Positions 6,235 through 8,559 of a DNA stretch of 8,559 bases are shown here, piece after piece (within the stretch, counting starts at the first letter, position 1; each line of letters starts with the position of its first letter). A program made the position numbers and the translations under genes. This stretch comes from Microcaldota archaeon (GTDB lineage Archaea > Micrarchaeota > Micrarchaeia > Micrarchaeales > Micrarchaeaceae): positions 1 to 8,559 of the forward strand of contig JAGWFU010000021.1 in assembly GCA_028867845.1 (NCBI GenBank), written 5' to 3'. Below the pieces are notes generated by a model that saw only the letters and a list, made by a program, of their open reading frames with translations, was not told where the DNA came from and ran no database searches.

Positions 6235-6287
6235 TATAAAAACCTTTTAAAAGAATAGTATTAAAGTCCCTGTTCGTCAGCGGTGAG
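6235..6287 (+). promoter_or_regulatory. uppS promoter and ribosome binding site
   Basis: TATAAAAA at 6235-6242 is a typical archaeal TATA box, with expected initiation near 6264 and a leader of about 29 nt. Directly downstream is the perfect palindrome CTTTTAAAAG (6244-6253), which lies between the TATA box and the expected start, where a repressor would block polymerase; it could also be a second TATA element. GGTGAG at 6282-6287, 5 bp before the ATG at 6293, is a strong archaeal Shine-Dalgarno sequence and fixes the start. Confidence 0.6.
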
Positions 6288-6292
6288 CGTTT

Positions 6293-7021
6293 ATGGTTTC
6301 ACGATCAAGCACAAAGAGAGCTATGCAGGTGCCCTCGCACCTCGCACTTATACCAGACGGCAACAGGCGATGGTCCAAGCTCCACAGGTTCGCCCTGTTC
6401 AAGGGCTACGAGGCCGGGGTCAGGAAGTTCGTGGACTTCGGCATATGGGCCAAGGGCTTCGGGGTCAACACACTTACCGTATGGGCGCTCTCGACCGAGA
6501 ACATAAGCAGCAGGAGCAAGACCGAGATAGGCACCCTGTACGCCTTATACATAAAGGCGGCCAGGGACCCCAAGATACTCGATACCCTGCAGAAGAACCA
6601 CGCCAGGATAAGGGTGATAGGCAACCTCACCGGAGTGCCGAAGAAGGTGAAGGAGGCGTTCGCATACCTGGAGGGCAAGACGAGGATGTACAAGGAGTTC
6701 ACGATTAATCTGTTGGTGGGCTATGGCGGACATGACGACATGGTATACGCGTTAAGGAGGATAAGGGCCGAGTCCGCGCATCACCACCGCGTAGAGATAA
6801 CTGAGAAGACGATAAGGGAGAACATAAGGACGGCTTCAGTACCGGACGTGGACCTGATAATAAGGACGTCTGGCGAGATGAGGCTGTCGGGCTTCCTGCC
6901 ATGGCAGTCGGACTACTCAGAGCTCTACTTCACCAAGAAGTACTGGCCTGACTTTGAGAAGGCCGACCTTGAGAAGGCGCTCAACGTCTTCTCGCAAAGA
7001 AAGAGGAGGTTCGGCAAGTAG
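6293..7021 (+). CDS. uppS: cis-Prenyltransferase (undecaprenyl/polyprenyl diphosphate synthase family)
   Basis: A 242-residue enzyme that adds isopentenyl diphosphate units in cis to an allylic primer to build long polyprenyl diphosphates. In archaea the product becomes the dolichol-type carrier that holds sugars for N-glycosylation and surface polysaccharides. The catalytic Asp is in the signature PDGNRRW (21-27, Asp22). STEN (67-70), the INLLVGYGGHDDM segment (138-150) and the RTSGEMRLSGFLPWQ region (191-205), followed by SDYSELYF, match the conserved blocks that bind the diphosphates and shape the tunnel. The length is normal. The first 12 residues are a short basic extension. The ATG at 6293 follows a good GGTGAG ribosome binding site. 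DUF2070 follows after 23 bp, probably in the same transcript. The chain length of the product cannot be read from the sequence by eye. Confidence 0.93.
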   Translation: MVSRSSTKRAMQVPSHLALIPDGNRRWSKLHRFALFKGYEAGVRKFVDFGIWAKGFGVNTLTVWALSTENISSRSKTEIGTLYALYIKAARDPKILDTLQKNHARIRVIGNLTGVPKKVKEAFAYLEGKTRMYKEFTINLLVGYGGHDDMVYALRRIRAESAHHHRVEITEKTIRENIRTASVPDVDLIIRTSGEMRLSGFLPWQSDYSELYFTKKYWPDFEKADLEKALNVFSQRKRRFGK

Positions 7022-7044
7022 CCGCGCCCCACCCGAGTGTTTCG

Positions 7045-8559
7045 ATGGCTTCAAAGAGCTACGACAATCTGCTTTTGGACCTCAATCCCTTCTCAAAGGG
7101 AACGCCGAGGGCAACCGTCCTCTTCGCCGCACTGCTCGCTGTGAGCATCATAATGGGCATAGCGGCTGTTGCGCTGATGAACTACAGCTCCATACACGGC
7201 AACCTCTCATACATACTGGTCAAGGGAACCATAACCGGCATGCTCGTGATAATGGTACCGGCCCTGCTCACCCTTGTGGTGATAAAGGTGTTCAAGAGGT
7301 ACGTAGTAGCGAGGTACCTGCTGTTTATACTGATGGTAAGCACCATATCGTACTCGATCTTCATACTCCTGGGCAGCATAGTCTACGTGGTCAGCGGCGA
7401 CTACACACTCGCCAGCGCTATAATCCTAGTGGGCGACGCCAGCATCTTCGGCTGGTGGTTCTTCGTCAACAAGGTGCTCCTGGGGCAGAGGAAGAGGGCC
7501 GTGTTCCTCGCAGTTGTGCAGCCTACGCTCAACATCCTGCTCTACATTCCGTACAGCAGCTCCATACTCTCATTCCAGACCCCGTTCCAGACACTGCTGA
7601 TAAAGCTCTATGCAGGAATCTTCGTATTCCTGCTCATCAGCTACACCATACTCTACGTTCTGGACAGGCCGGTTAGGAAGAGCTTCGGCCTCCAAGGGGT
7701 TGACGCCCTATCGCAGATGCTCCAGAACTGGCTCTTCGACATAAACACCGCAACGCCGTTCGGCGGCAAGTTCGGCACGCCCATGGACATAGCCACCGAC
7801 ACCATGGTGGCGAGGAACATGAAGGGGGAGATGAAGGCAGTATTCTTCGCACCGGACATACACTACGGACCGTCAGGCACGCTGGCGGGAAGCGACTTCC
7901 CGCACATGCTGGAGAGGCACGTAAACACCAAGTACAGGGTGCCGGGCTTCATAATGCACACATGCGTCAACATAGACCACAACCCCGTCTCGGTCACGCA
8001 GTTCAACATACTGAGGGACACGCTAGATAGGGGGGTGGTGGAGTGCGGATCCAAGAAGCCGTCAGGGGCAGGCGCATTCTACAGGACCAAGTTCAAGGAG
8101 TCCAACGTCATAGCTTTGGGACTCGGTCCGCTTGCAATAACCACGCTCACAAGGGCGCCGAGGGTCACCGAGGACGTCTCCCCCGAGACCGCGATGCTGT
8201 TCAAGGGCCTCTTGGAAGACAAGTTCGGCCATGTGCTGCTGATAGACGCGCACAACTCGAGGTATGAGACCGCACCCAAGGATGAGTTGGATGGGGTGAA
8301 GCCCAACTCCAGGTTCATGAACGAGTACATAGCGGCGATAAAGAGAATAAAGGCGCCGCTACATAAGAGCGCCTCAGTGAGGCTGGGTGCGGCCAATGCC
8401 GACATCTTCTACGACCTGAGGGGGCCAATAGACTTAGCAAGGGGCAATCTCAACGTGGCCGTGTTCGGATTCAACGGATTCAAGTATGCGATTGTTCAGT
8501 TCAACTGCAACAACATGCTCCCCTCCATAAGGAACGAGATAGTCGTTCACATGAGGCGC
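7045..8559 (+). CDS. DUF2070 membrane protein, putative membrane-associated lipid hydrolase (partial, C-terminus off the right edge)
   Basis: The frame is open for 505 codons from the ATG at 7045 to the window edge. About six hydrophobic segments occupy the N-terminal 210 residues (roughly 23-47, 58-83, 91-117, 122-142, 152-172 and 186-207), after which a long soluble domain begins. That domain has the family-like blocks FAPDIHYGPSGTLAGSDFP (268-286), IMHTCVNIDHNP (303-314) and LIDAHNSRYE (399-408). Their His and Asp residues (His273, His304, His312, Asp401, His403) could bind metal. This fits DUF2070 (COG3356), an archaeal family that has been linked to the neutral ceramidase superfamily of lipid hydrolases; no biochemical role follows from the sequence itself. 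There is no obvious Shine-Dalgarno site, and the gene begins 23 bp after uppS, so it is probably cotranscribed with it. The pairing suggests work on isoprenoid or membrane lipids, which is inference. Confidence 0.85.
   Translation, partial: MASKSYDNLLLDLNPFSKGTPRATVLFAALLAVSIIMGIAAVALMNYSSIHGNLSYILVKGTITGMLVIMVPALLTLVVIKVFKRYVVARYLLFILMVSTISYSIFILLGSIVYVVSGDYTLASAIILVGDASIFGWWFFVNKVLLGQRKRAVFLAVVQPTLNILLYIPYSSSILSFQTPFQTLLIKLYAGIFVFLLISYTILYVLDRPVRKSFGLQGVDALSQMLQNWLFDINTATPFGGKFGTPMDIATDTMVARNMKGEMKAVFFAPDIHYGPSGTLAGSDFPHMLERHVNTKYRVPGFIMHTCVNIDHNPVSVTQFNILRDTLDRGVVECGSKKPSGAGAFYRTKFKESNVIALGLGPLAITTLTRAPRVTEDVSPETAMLFKGLLEDKFGHVLLIDAHNSRYETAPKDELDGVKPNSRFMNEYIAAIKRIKAPLHKSASVRLGAANADIFYDLRGPIDLARGNLNVAVFGFNGFKYAIVQFNCNNMLPSIRNEIVVHMRR

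Noticed and set aside
6161..6292. A tRNA or small structured RNA between rfcL and uppS
   Set aside because: No T-loop consensus, acceptor pairing or long inverted repeat is visible on either strand. The region is explained by two divergent promoters.
6954..7676. A 240-residue open frame overlapping the end of uppS and the start of the DUF2070 gene
   Set aside because: Its product is Arg-, His- and Gln-rich without hydrophobic pattern, while the overlapping frame encodes a continuous 505-codon membrane protein with family motifs.
1..8559. Mobile elements, CRISPR arrays or recent horizontal transfer
   Set aside because: No transposase, integrase, terminal repeats or direct repeat array was found, and codon preference (ATA, AGG) looks uniform across the genes.

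Overview
The window looks like chromosomal DNA from an archaeon. The evidence is a replication factor C large subunit, a DUF2070 membrane protein (an archaeal family), a single-domain KaiC-like ATPase, a RecJ-like DHH phosphoesterase, TATA-like boxes about 25-60 bp ahead of genes, and codon use dominated by ATA (Ile) and AGG (Arg). Compact genes, several orphan secreted proteins and a shortened clamp-loader subunit would fit a small-genome lineage such as the Micrarchaeota or another DPANN group, but the sequence alone does not settle the lineage. There are no mobile elements, CRISPR arrays, rRNA genes or recognisable tRNA genes. The window is almost entirely coding.

Layout. On the left, three genes read leftward: a GNAT acetyltransferase (945-1520), a small helical protein of unknown function (434-892), and a membrane-anchored secreted protein rich in Asn-X-Ser/Thr sites that runs off the left edge (1-429). 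A 73-bp divergent promoter region separates them from a rightward cluster: a KaiC-like ATPase (1594-2355), a membrane-anchored Cys-pair repeat protein (2368-3471), and a DHH/DHHA1 phosphoesterase (3499-4887). The DHH gene meets the leftward rfcL gene (4888-6102) with the two stop codons directly abutting. A 190-bp divergent promoter region then leads rightward to a cis-prenyltransferase (uppS-like, 6293-7021) and a DUF2070 protein (7045 to the right edge).

How the parts may work together. The cis-prenyltransferase supplies the long polyprenyl chain that archaea convert to the lipid carrier for N-glycosylation, and the window also encodes two exported proteins unusually dense in N-glycosylation sequons (9 and 17 sites). 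In the Cys-pair protein the sites sit in a fixed register around the first Cys of each repeat, about 4 residues before and 5 after, which points to a disulfide-braced, heavily glycosylated surface rod or coat. DUF2070, whose family has been linked to lipid hydrolases of the neutral ceramidase superfamily, lies 23 bp behind uppS, so that pair may act in membrane lipid or lipid-carrier metabolism. The DHH protein and RfcL belong to DNA replication and repair. The most unusual material is the Cys-pair glycoprotein coupled to a KaiC-like ATPase, the orphan pair at the left edge, and the RfcL without its expected C-terminal clamp-binding motif.
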